DNA from: Solimonas soli DSM 21787
GTDB lineage: Bacteria; Pseudomonadota; Gammaproteobacteria; Nevskiales; Nevskiaceae
Direction of reading: 5' to 3'
NCBI RefSeq assembly: GCF_000474945.1
Contig: NZ_KI440837.1
Coordinates: forward strand, 1 to 64,000
DNA length: 64,000 bases
Shown: in pieces, positions 34,528 through 42,299 of the stretch
Layout: each line of letters begins with the position of its first letter
How positions within the stretch are numbered: position 1 is the stretch's first letter
Translations under genes and position numbers: made by a program
The notes under the pieces: generated by a model
The model's database searches: none
What the model was told of the DNA's origin: nothing
What the model saw: only the letters and a program-made list of their open reading frames with translations

Positions 34528-34806
34528 ATGGCTGGAATTGGTAGCGGCATTCAAAATTCACTTGGTCATCGCACCCTTCGACATGTTCTCGGTGACAGCG
34601 GCTATCGCCAAATGTCGCGGGTGGCCGATCCCGGGAATCTGTTCGGAGGCGCCACACCACCGCCGCCGCGCCCTGATCCGGTTGTGCCGATGCCGGATGA
34701 AGAAGCGTTGGCGGCCGCGAAGCGGCGCTCCATTGCTCAGCAGCGTGCCCGTGGTGGCCGCGCCAATACCATCTTGTCTGATGGCAACAGCGAGACGCTG
34801 GGCTAA
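34528..34806 (+). CDS. Small Pro-rich, phage-type protein
   Basis: 92 aa. The centre is proline-rich (TPPPPRPDPVVPMPD), followed by a basic helix AAAKRRSIAQQRARGGRANTIL and a C-terminal ETLG. The GGRANTILS.G...LG ending resembles short proteins in podovirus structural regions, where GRASTIL-type tails occur; the resemblance is from memory. AAGGAG lies 7 bases before the ATG. It starts 10 bp after alpA and ends 3 bp before the primase. Confidence 0.6.
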   Translation: MAGIGSGIQNSLGHRTLRHVLGDSGYRQMSRVADPGNLFGGATPPPPRPDPVVPMPDEEALAAAKRRSIAQQRARGGRANTILSDGNSETLG

Positions 34807-34809
34807 CTA

Positions 34810-35619
34810 ATGCGAGTCCCTTGGACATCGCTCCCGGACGGCAACTCGCGCGCGACCTGCCCGAATTGCGGGAAAGGGCCAAAGGACAAGACGCTTGGGG
34901 TGACGATCACCCATGAGAAGGGCATCGCGCACTGCTTCCGCTGCAATCACGTCGAGCACCGGGACGGCTTGGTCCGCGCGGGTTCGGTGATGCCGATCAT
35001 CCTTGAGCAGAAGCACGAAACCCTGAGCGAGTACTGGCGCGCGCTGTGGGACGCCTGCGACCCGATACACGGTGCCGCCCGCGAGTATCTGCAGGCACGC
35101 AACTGCGTCGTCCCGCCCAAGGATGGACATCTGCGCTGCCACGCAGCCCTCAAGCATCCGAGCGGCCACGTTGGCCCGGCGATGGTGGCGCTGATCACGG
35201 ACCAGGTGACCGGCGAGCCTCTGAGCCTACATCGCACTTGGGTGAAGCCGGATGGCAGGAAAGCCACCGATCCGCCCCGTCTGTTGATCCCGAACCATCG
35301 CAAGCAGGGCGGCGTCGTGCGTCTCTGGCCCAACGAGGCCGTGACGCATGGACTGGGAATCGCCGAGGGTATCGAGACTGCCCTGAGCCTCGCGCACGCC
35401 TTTACACCGGTCTGGGCGCTGATTGACGCAGGCAATCTCAAGGAGTTCGGCCCACTGCCCGGCATCGAGGCCCTGACCATTGCGGTCGACCATGATGCGG
35501 CCGGCATTAGCGCTGCTGAGGACTGCGCGCTGAGGTGGATCGAAGCGGGTGCCGAGACGCGCTTCATCATGTCGCCAACGACGAAAGGCGACATCAACGA
35601 CATGGCGGTAGCCGCATGA
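34810..35619 (+). CDS. Zinc-finger/Toprim primase
   Basis: A 269-aa DNA primase-like protein. The N-terminal zinc ribbon has C17, C20 (ATCPNCG) and C42, C45 (HCFRCNH). The Toprim domain has the Glu loop GIAEGIETALSLAHAF (E186, E189) and the DxD-type AVDHDAAG (D227, D229). It would make primers for replication of the excised element. Its stop overlaps the helicase start (ATGA), so primase and helicase are coupled, as in the pri-rep modules of satellites. Confidence 0.88.
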   Translation: MRVPWTSLPDGNSRATCPNCGKGPKDKTLGVTITHEKGIAHCFRCNHVEHRDGLVRAGSVMPIILEQKHETLSEYWRALWDACDPIHGAAREYLQARNCVVPPKDGHLRCHAALKHPSGHVGPAMVALITDQVTGEPLSLHRTWVKPDGRKATDPPRLLIPNHRKQGGVVRLWPNEAVTHGLGIAEGIETALSLAHAFTPVWALIDAGNLKEFGPLPGIEALTIAVDHDAAGISAAEDCALRWIEAGAETRFIMSPTTKGDINDMAVAA

Positions 35620-37001
35620 TCGACGCCGCCACGCAGGAGCGATTTGGCCGCAATCGTGAAGTGATCCGCGAGTTGGTCAGCAACACCGTGCCGATCCGGC
35701 GCAACCTCGTTGCCTCCAATGTCGTCGTAGGCGACAACGACGACACGACGACGCGACGGCTCAAGTGGGAATGGGCGACCGACGAAACTGCCCGCGACGT
35801 TCCCGACGAGCTCGTGCAAGGCCTCTTGGTCCGTGGCGGCGTGTCCCTGCTGTACGGCGACAGCAACTCAGGCAAAACTTTCCTCGCACTCGATATCGCC
35901 GCCGCTGTCGCCCGGGGCGCGCAGTGGTTCGATCGCCACGTAGAGCCCGGCCTTGTCGTCTACCTTGCCAGCGAATCGCCGGCCTCGCCGCGCACGCGCC
36001 TGCAGGCTTACCGGACTGCATTCAAATGCGAGACCCCGAACATCGTCATCGTTTCGTCGCCGGTCGATCTGTTCAACGGCGACGGCGACAAGGATGACAT
36101 CGTAAACCTGGTCAAGGAGATCGAGGGCAAAACCCACAAGACGTGCCAGTTCATCATCGCCGACACGCTGGCCAGAGTCAGCGCCGGTGCCAATGAGAAC
36201 AGCGGCGAGGACATGGGTCGCGTTATCAAGCGCGTTGATGCGCTCAGGGAAGCGACCGGCGCGCACGTCATGCTGATCCACCACGCAGGCAAGGACCAGG
36301 CTAAAGGCGCCCGCGGTTGGTCAGGCCTGCGGGCCGCTGTCGACACCGAGATCGAGGTCACGGCCGACGACGCCACCGGACTGCGCTGCGCTGAAGTCAC
36401 CAAGCAGCGCGATATCGCCGGCAAAGGCACGCGCATTGGTTTCCAACTTGAGCAAGTGAACTTGGGAACGACCAAGTGGGGCGAGCCGTTTACGAGTTGC
36501 GTCGTGCAGCCAACCAACGCTCCGGTCAAGCAGACGAGGAACAAACGCGTCAGTGAGATCGGCGGCGCGATCGTGGAGTTTCTCAGCCAAGGCGACACGG
36601 CGGTGAAGCGGACCAATGTCGTCAACCACATCGTTGAGTCGCATGGGTGCCTCCGCCAGTCGGTCTACAAGCAGATCGAGGCCTTGAAGGCGGCTGGCCG
36701 CCTTATTGAGTTTGCTGGCGCCGTCAGACTCGTGAAGGAAACCGCGATGTCGCCGGAGGCCGATCGGCGACAAGGCGACACAGCGACGCCCGTCCACAGG
36801 CCAGCGACGATGACAGAGGGGATAGCCGCAAGTGATGCGAGCAGTAACCCAGAAGATTTGTCGCCAATGTCGCCAACTGTAGCCCAGGCGACAAATGGCG
36901 ACAGCAGACAGACCGAAGTGCAGATGTCGCCAATGTCGCCTCTCCCCTATAGGGGAGGCGACAAAGGCGACAACACGGAGCCGCGCGCCAATGTCTCTTA
37001 A
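35616..37001 (+). CDS. RepA-type hexameric replicative helicase (AAA_25)
   Basis: 461 aa. RecA-fold ATPase with Walker A GDSNSGKT (residues 81-88), Walker B FIIADTLARV, and HHAGKDQAKGARGWSGLRAAVD (in parts), typical of RSF1010 RepA/AAA_25 helicases. A winged-helix-like segment lies about 310-370. The last 90 residues are low-complexity with repeated MSPMSP because the DNA there is an iteron-like array (36748-36972). ATG 35616 overlaps the primase stop. It probably unwinds the element's own origin. Confidence 0.88.
   Translation: MIDAATQERFGRNREVIRELVSNTVPIRRNLVASNVVVGDNDDTTTRRLKWEWATDETARDVPDELVQGLLVRGGVSLLYGDSNSGKTFLALDIAAAVARGAQWFDRHVEPGLVVYLASESPASPRTRLQAYRTAFKCETPNIVIVSSPVDLFNGDGDKDDIVNLVKEIEGKTHKTCQFIIADTLARVSAGANENSGEDMGRVIKRVDALREATGAHVMLIHHAGKDQAKGARGWSGLRAAVDTEIEVTADDATGLRCAEVTKQRDIAGKGTRIGFQLEQVNLGTTKWGEPFTSCVVQPTNAPVKQTRNKRVSEIGGAIVEFLSQGDTAVKRTNVVNHIVESHGCLRQSVYKQIEALKAAGRLIEFAGAVRLVKETAMSPEADRRQGDTATPVHRPATMTEGIAASDASSNPEDLSPMSPTVAQATNGDSRQTEVQMSPMSPLPYRGGDKGDNTEPRANVS
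36748..36972. repeat. Iteron-like array, candidate replication origin
   Basis: Heptamer TGTCGCC at 36748, 36859, 36868, 36925 and 36934, and its complement GGCGACA at 36766, 36774, 36887, 36897, 36957 and 36966. The last eight form two sets of head-on pairs: two forward copies 9 bp apart face two reverse copies 9-10 bp apart. The second set encloses a perfect 16-bp palindrome CTCCCCTATAGGGGAG (36942-36957). All of it lies in the 3' end of the helicase gene. Spacing near one helical turn and ordered orientation argue for protein binding. Confidence 0.7.
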
Positions 37002-37078
37002 CGAGCCCCTTTTCTTATCAGCAGTGGCGCTTCTCGTGCTCTGCCTGCTGCCTCCGACTAGTCGATAGAAGATCTGCA

Positions 37079-37567
37079 ATGAACGAACACTTGGAAGAGC
37101 TTGTTGACGTTATCAAGGGTATCTCCCAGTACACGCCCATCTGGCGTGGAAAAGCGGTCCATCTCATGAAGATGATCCCGGAGATCGCCACATCACCACT
37201 CCTGCCTGGGACTTGGATGACGGACGAACAGGCGTTCGTGAACTCACTCCGAATCCCCGAAGTGGTCGGGGCTCTGAGTGTTCAGAACATCCATATCTGG
37301 AAGGGCTCCGATGGCCTGATACGCCTTGTGGTCACGAATCCGAACCGGTTCATGACGCCGACGCAGATTCAGACTCTGGTCGCACCGCCGCTGCCCGGCG
37401 GGGTCCGATGCAAGTATTGCGGAATGAATGAGGATCGGACGCCCGAAGAGCTGCAGCCCTATTGTGGGATAGGCCAATCAACTGGCGAGGGTCTCGTGCA
37501 CCCACAATGCACTTATGGCTGGCGCAATGCCTTGATCCTGGCCAAGCGGCAGGCAAAGGCCGCCTGA
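37079..37567 (+). CDS. Hypothetical protein with C-terminal Cys cluster
   Basis: 162 aa. The C-terminal 60 residues have VRCKYCGMNEDR, then QPYCGIG and HPQCTYGWRNAL, which could bind zinc in a Cys3-4/His arrangement. The N-terminal 100 residues are alpha/beta in composition with no known motif. It follows the helicase by 77 bp and its stop shares one base with the next start. Possibly a structural or head-associated satellite gene; unassigned. Confidence 0.55.
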   Translation: MNEHLEELVDVIKGISQYTPIWRGKAVHLMKMIPEIATSPLLPGTWMTDEQAFVNSLRIPEVVGALSVQNIHIWKGSDGLIRLVVTNPNRFMTPTQIQTLVAPPLPGGVRCKYCGMNEDRTPEELQPYCGIGQSTGEGLVHPQCTYGWRNALILAKRQAKAA

Positions 37568-38103
37568 TGTCAGAGCTCTCAACTACGAGCTCGCGCGGGA
37601 AGGCTCCGGCCTCTCCTGAGGACATGACGCCGGCAGATATTGCCGAAGCGCTTCTTAATCCTTTGGCGGCGGGCGCCCGGTCTGCTCAGCTTTTCAGCTT
37701 GTCGGAGGAGGTTCTTGATCAGAAAGCGGTCATGAACGAACTGATCGCGCAGACCAAAGCGGTTCATGGGGGCGATCTTTCTCGGCTGGAGACGATGCTT
37801 ACTGTGCAGGCCCATAGCCTGGACGCCGTGTTCAACGCCATGCTCAGGAAGGCGAATCAAAACCTCGGCGAATACCTCCCCGCGGCAGAGACCTATCTGC
37901 GTCTGGCTCTCGAAGCTCAAGCTCAGAGTCGGGCCACCGCTGAGTCCCTAGCAATCCTCAAGAATCCGGCGCCGTTCACCTTCGTCCGACAGACGAATAT
38001 CGGGAACGCAGTGCAGATTAACGCGGGGGGCGCGCAACATCGGCCTGAGCCTGCCTCAGGGGAAAGCGCGGTTGTGCCTTTCGAGGCCGCTCGACAAGGC
38101 TGA
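37567..38103 (+). CDS. Hypothetical protein upstream of small terminase
   Basis: 178 aa, helical (LIAQTKAVHGGDLSRLETML; LEAQAQSRATAESLA), ending in FVRQTNIGNAVQINAGGAQ. Proteins with this helical build and Asn/Gln-rich end sit directly ahead of small terminase genes in other phage-derived DNA, from memory. TGATG overlap with the upstream gene; 3 bp before the terminase. Function unknown. Confidence 0.6.
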   Translation: MSELSTTSSRGKAPASPEDMTPADIAEALLNPLAAGARSAQLFSLSEEVLDQKAVMNELIAQTKAVHGGDLSRLETMLTVQAHSLDAVFNAMLRKANQNLGEYLPAAETYLRLALEAQAQSRATAESLAILKNPAPFTFVRQTNIGNAVQINAGGAQHRPEPASGESAVVPFEAARQG

Positions 38104-38106
38104 TCC

Positions 38107-38733
38107 ATGCCTGTGCTCTCCAACCCTCGTCATGAGCTGTTTGCCCAAGAAGTAGCGAAGGGGCAGTCACAGCGTGCCGCCTATCGTGCCGCTGGCTACG
38201 ACACCGAATCCGACGACGCTACGGATGCGGCGGCATCCAGGCTGGTAAGCGACGTTAGGGTTTCGGCGCGGATCACCGAGATCCAAAGCGAGGCCGCCAA
38301 GGTGGCAGAAATGACTGCGCAAAGGATTTTCCTGGCGTGGTCCAAGATCGCCACGGCCGATATCCGCAAGGTCGCTAAATGGAGCAATCAGGAACGCCTC
38401 ATCGACGGAGAAGACGGCAAGGTTCGCGTGGAGAGTGAGGTGCTGTTCATCCCCAGCAATGAACTAGACGACGACACCGCCGCCGCCATTGCCGAAGTGA
38501 GTCACGGCAAGAACGGCCTGCGGGTCAAGATGCATGACAAGGTTTCCGCTCTCGCGAACATGGCTCGCTATCTCGGGATGTTCACGGACAAGGTCCAGCA
38601 CACGGGAAAGGACGGCGAGCCGCTGATACCGCCTCTGGGTGATATCGACTTGGCGAAGGCGATCTGTTTTGCCCTCGAAGCAGCTGTGAAGAAAGCCAAA
38701 GAATCCGCTCAGCCCGAAGCGGACAAGCCGTAG
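38107..38733 (+). CDS. Phage terminase small subunit
   Basis: 208 aa of the Terminase_2 type. The N-terminal helix-turn-helix reads LFAQEVAKGQSQRAAYRAAGY and continues into AASRLVSDVRVSARITEIQ; a central region (TADIRKVAKW, IAEVSHGKNGLRVKMHDKVSALANMARYLGMF in parts) is typical of small terminases. TerS recognises pac DNA and recruits the large subunit. No large subunit follows, which is the hallmark of satellites that redirect a helper phage's packaging motor. Confidence 0.85.
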   Translation: MPVLSNPRHELFAQEVAKGQSQRAAYRAAGYDTESDDATDAAASRLVSDVRVSARITEIQSEAAKVAEMTAQRIFLAWSKIATADIRKVAKWSNQERLIDGEDGKVRVESEVLFIPSNELDDDTAAAIAEVSHGKNGLRVKMHDKVSALANMARYLGMFTDKVQHTGKDGEPLIPPLGDIDLAKAICFALEAAVKKAKESAQPEADKP

Positions 38734-38749
38734 CACACAGGAAATCAAC

Positions 38750-38941
38750 ATGCCCCGCCTTCCAGACGCAACCATCTTGGGCCGTCGCCCTGCTCCGCAA
38801 CCCGATTTGTCGATCGTCAGGCCTGCCGACCGTAGCTCGGTAGGTCGCTTGCCGCAGGCGCAACTTTCGCGCGAAGTGCTCTTCATGCGCGCGACCGTGC
38901 GACCGTTCGTCGGAAAGATCAGGAAAGAATACTCGCCATGA
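38750..38941 (+). pseudogene. N-terminal fragment of a phage virion protein
   Basis: 63 aa. The start RLPDATILGRRPAPQPD followed by SIVRPADRS resembles the N-terminus of podovirus-type internal/injection proteins (RLP...LG.RP.P), a comparison from memory. The similarity stops after about 35 residues and the frame ends soon after, near the right end of the element. A weak GGAAATCAAC precedes the ATG. It reads as a truncated gene left by a recombination that removed the virion module. Confidence 0.5.
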
Positions 38942-38993
38942 TCGGCGAGCGGCCAAGGCCGCAGACATGATTCTTGGGGGAGCCCAGCCAATT

Positions 38994-39012
38994 TCGGGCA
39001 ACTTTTCGGGCA
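38994..39012 (+). promoter_or_regulatory. Arm-type integrase sites, right end
   Basis: TCGGGCAACTT (38994-39004) and TCGGGCA (39006-39012), 12 bp apart in the same orientation, repeat the arrangement at 30942-30960. A 12-bp palindrome CCGTGGCCACGG follows at 39019-39030. Confidence 0.68.
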
Positions 39013-39071
39013 GATAGTCCGTGGCCACGGGCAAAAACATTTCTGAATCAATAGGGAAAGGCCGCTTTTGC

Positions 39072-39083
39072 ATTCCTGTTCCC
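39072..39083 (+). repeat. attR core repeat
   Basis: ATTCCTGTTCCC, the second copy of the tRNA-Thr 3' segment. It marks the right boundary; DNA beyond it (39084 on) contains a terminator that probably belonged to tRNA-Thr before integration. Confidence 0.7.
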
Positions 39084-39101
39084 ACCATGGGACCCATGCC
39101 A

Positions 39102-39131
39102 AAGCCCCGATACCTTCGGGGCTTTTGTATT
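39102..39131 (+). terminator. Terminator beyond the element, original tRNA-Thr or dnaE2 terminator
   Basis: AAGCCCCGA, loop TACC, TTCGGGGCTT followed by TTGTATTT on the plus strand; on the minus strand the stem is followed by TGG, so it works best rightward. It is 20 bp after attR and 12 bp from the dnaE2 stop. Confidence 0.75.
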
Positions 39132-39142
39132 TCCGGCTGCCG

Positions 39143-42100
39143 TCAGTGGAAATCGCGCGACAGGTACGGCAGGCCGTCGATCCACCGCGAGCGGTCGGCA
39201 AAGCGCTCGGCGAGCACGTGGATCACCCAGCCCCTGTCGGCCGACCCCTGCTTCTGCAGCCGGCCCCTGGCGATCAGGAAGCGGCCACCGATGATCGCCT
39301 CGCGCTCGGCCTCGATCAGCTGCGGGCGCACGATCAGGTTGACGATGCCGGTCTCGTCCTCGAGCGTGACGAAGACGACGCCGCTCGCCGAGCCCGGCCG
39401 CTGGCGGAACATCACCATGCCGGCGACGCGCACGGTCTGGCCGTCCTCGAAATCGGCGAGGCTGCCGTTCGGCACGATGCGCTGGCGCTCGAGCGTGTCG
39501 CGCAGGAAGGCGACCGGATGCCGGCGCAGGCTCAACTCGGTCGTCCGGTAATCGGCGTGGACGGCCTCGCCTTCCGTGGGTTCGCGCAGCAAGGCCGGCT
39601 CGTCGGGCAGTACGGCCTCGCGCAGCACGCCGTCGAGCGCCGCGTGGCCGCGCGTCTTCCAGCGCGCCTGGAAGCGATGCCCGGCCAGCGATGCCAGCGC
39701 ATCGGCCGCCGCCAGCAGGTCGAGTTCGCGCGCCGACAGCGCGGCGCGGCGCGCGAGATCGTCGAGGTCGGCAAACGTGCGCGTCGCGCGCGCGGCGGCG
39801 ATGCGCTGCGCGGCCGCCTCGTTGAAGCCCTTCACCAGCCGCAGGCCGAGGCGGATCGCCGCGCATCCCTGCGCATCGCGTTCGAGATGGCAGTCCCAGC
39901 GGCTCGCCTGCACGTCGATCGCGCGCACCTCGACGCCCATGCGCCGCGCCTCGCCGACCAGCATCGATACCGGATAGAAACCCATCGGCTGCGCATTGAT
40001 GAGGCCGCAGACGAAGGCGGCCGGCCGATGCCGCTTGAGCCAGGCGGACTTGAAGGCGAGCAAGGCGAAGCTCGCCGCGTGGCTCTCCGGAAAGCCGTAG
40101 GAGCCGAAGCCTTCGATCTGCTTGAAGATGCGCTCGGCGTATTCCTGGCTGTAGCCCTTGGCGTCCATGCCGGCCATCAGTTCGTCGCGGAACTTGTCGA
40201 CGTGGCCGTTGCGCTTCCACGCCGCCATCGCGCGGCGCAGCGCATCGGCGCGGCTCGCCGAAAAACCGGCGGCGACCATCGCGATCTGCATGACCTGCTC
40301 CTGGAAGATCGGCACGCCGGAGGTGCGTTTGAGCACGCTCTTGATCGGATCATCGGGACCGAGCGGATACCGGATGTCATCCGGGTCCATATGCCGCTGC
40401 TTGAGATACGGATGCACCATGCCGCCCTGGATCGGCCCCGGCCGCACGATGGCGACCTGCACCGTCAGGTCGTACTGACACTTCGGCCGCAGGCGCGGCA
40501 GCATCGTCATCTGCGCGCGCGATTCGATCTGGAACACGCCGATCGTCTCGGCCTTGCAGATCATGTCGTAGGTTTCCCGTGTGAGCCGATCCTCGTCGTA
40601 GCCGCGATCGCGGATGTCGCGATAGTCGATCCGCTCGCCGAACTCGCGCAGCAGCGCCAGCATCTTGCGCAGCGCGGTGAGCATGCCGAGGGCGAGCACG
40701 TCGACCTTGAGCAGACCCAGCGTCTCGAGATCGTCCTTGTCCCACTGGATGATCGTGCGATCCTGCATCGCCGCGTTCTCGACCGGCACCAGCTCGTGCA
40801 GCGGGCCATCGGAAATGACGAAGCCGCCGACGTGCTGCGACAGATGCCGCGGAAAGCCGCCGTCGCTGGCGAGGATCTGCGCGAGTCGCAGCCATAGCGC
40901 GATGCGCGGCTGCGCCGGATCGACGCCGACGCGGCGCAGCCGCTCGTCGAGCTGGCCCGCATCGTCCCACCAGGCCAGCGACTTGGCGACGCGGTCGACG
41001 ACTTCCTCGCCGATGTCGAGCGCGCGGCCCACGTCGCGCAGCGCCGAACGCGCGCCGTAGCCGATCACCGTCGCCGCGATCGCCGCGCGCTCGCGGCCGT
41101 ACTTGCGGAACACGTACTGGATCACCTCCTCGCGCCGTTCGTGCTCGAAGTCGACGTCGATGTCCGGCTCCTCGTCGCGCTCGGCCGACATGAAGCGCTC
41201 GAACAGCAGATCGTTTCTTTGCGGATCGACTTCGGTGATGCCGAGCACGTAGCAGACCACCGAGTTCGCGGCACTGCCGCGGCCCTGGCAGAGAATGCGG
41301 TGCCTGCGCGCCCATTGCACGATGTCGTGGACCGTGAGGAAGAACGGTTCGTGCTGCTTGCCGGCGATCAGCGCCAGTTCCTTCTCGATCGTGTCGCGGA
41401 TCTGCGGCGCACAGCCGTCCGGCCAGCGCTCGGGCAGATGCCGCTCGACGAGATGGCGCAGCCAGCTCGTCGGCGTGTGGCCGTCGCCGACGATCTCCTG
41501 CGGATAGCAGTATTTCACCGTCTCGATGCGGAACGCGCAGCGCTCGGCGACGCGCAGCGTCTCGTCGAGCAGATCGCGCGGATACAGCGAGGCCAGATCA
41601 TCGAGCGTGCGCAGATGGCGTTCGGCGTTCGGAAACAGGCGATGTCCGCAGCGCGCGACCGGCAGGTGATGGCGCAGCGCCGTCATCACGTCCTGCAAGG
41701 CGCGGCGCTGCGCGATGTGCATGTGCACGTCGCCGCTTGCCACCAGCGGCACGGCGCAGCGCCGGCCGAGGGCGCGCAGCCGCGCCAGCCTGTCGGCGTC
41801 GCTGCCGTCGCGGTGCAGTTCGACAGCGATCCACAAGCGCCCCGCATAACGCTCGCGCAGCCAGGCCAGCGCCTCCTCGTCGCCCTCGCCGCGCGGCAGC
41901 CACAGCAGGCTGCAGTCGACGAGCGAGGCTTCGACGTCTGCGCGCGCCAGCCGGTAGCCGCCTTTCTCGCTCGCCCGCCGCGCCTGCGTGATGACGCGGC
42001 ACAGGTTCGCGTAACCGCTCTTCGTTTCGGCGAGCGCCACGCAGCGCAGGCCGTCGATGAAGTTCAGCTCGCTGCCGATCAGCAGCTCCGGCACCTTGAC

Positions 42101-42298
42101 GCGCGGATCGCGCTCGCGCGCTTCGCGCAGACGTTTCTGTGCCTCGTAGGCGCGCACGACGCCGGCGACCGAGCATTCATCGGTCAGCGCCAGCGCGCCA
42201 TAGCCGAGCGCGCCGGCCTGCGCCATCAGCTCCTGCGGCAGCGAGGCGCCACGCTGGAAGCTGAATGCGGACAAGGCGTGCAGTTCGGCGTAGCCCAT
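39143..42298 (-). CDS. dnaE2: Error-prone DNA polymerase III alpha subunit (DnaE2/ImuC)
   Basis: The catalytic subunit of the SOS mutasome. PHP domain at the N-terminus (YAELHALSAFSFQRGAS, ALTDECSVAGVVRA), polymerase core with the catalytic Asp motif PDIDVDFEHERREE, then helix-hairpin-helix and a C-terminal OB domain (VRVAGMVMFRQRPGSASG). ATG 42298 gives 1051 aa, the DnaE2 size; it follows the imuB stop by 1 base, so the two are coupled. The long open frame upstream to 42514 lies in imuB. The phage satellite's right end is only 60 bp from its stop. Confidence 0.96.
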   Translation of the reverse strand: MGYAELHALSAFSFQRGASLPQELMAQAGALGYGALALTDECSVAGVVRAYEAQKRLREARERDPRVKVPELLIGSELNFIDGLRCVALAETKSGYANLCRVITQARRASEKGGYRLARADVEASLVDCSLLWLPRGEGDEEALAWLRERYAGRLWIAVELHRDGSDADRLARLRALGRRCAVPLVASGDVHMHIAQRRALQDVMTALRHHLPVARCGHRLFPNAERHLRTLDDLASLYPRDLLDETLRVAERCAFRIETVKYCYPQEIVGDGHTPTSWLRHLVERHLPERWPDGCAPQIRDTIEKELALIAGKQHEPFFLTVHDIVQWARRHRILCQGRGSAANSVVCYVLGITEVDPQRNDLLFERFMSAERDEEPDIDVDFEHERREEVIQYVFRKYGRERAAIAATVIGYGARSALRDVGRALDIGEEVVDRVAKSLAWWDDAGQLDERLRRVGVDPAQPRIALWLRLAQILASDGGFPRHLSQHVGGFVISDGPLHELVPVENAAMQDRTIIQWDKDDLETLGLLKVDVLALGMLTALRKMLALLREFGERIDYRDIRDRGYDEDRLTRETYDMICKAETIGVFQIESRAQMTMLPRLRPKCQYDLTVQVAIVRPGPIQGGMVHPYLKQRHMDPDDIRYPLGPDDPIKSVLKRTSGVPIFQEQVMQIAMVAAGFSASRADALRRAMAAWKRNGHVDKFRDELMAGMDAKGYSQEYAERIFKQIEGFGSYGFPESHAASFALLAFKSAWLKRHRPAAFVCGLINAQPMGFYPVSMLVGEARRMGVEVRAIDVQASRWDCHLERDAQGCAAIRLGLRLVKGFNEAAAQRIAAARATRTFADLDDLARRAALSARELDLLAAADALASLAGHRFQARWKTRGHAALDGVLREAVLPDEPALLREPTEGEAVHADYRTTELSLRRHPVAFLRDTLERQRIVPNGSLADFEDGQTVRVAGMVMFRQRPGSASGVVFVTLEDETGIVNLIVRPQLIEAEREAIIGGRFLIARGRLQKQGSADRGWVIHVLAERFADRSRWIDGLPYLSRDFH

Positions 42299-42299
42299 G

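Noticed and set aside
36748-36972. CRISPR array
   Set aside because: Repeat units are 7 bp, spacing is 9-18 bp and orientation alternates; there are no spacers of protospacer size and no cas genes.
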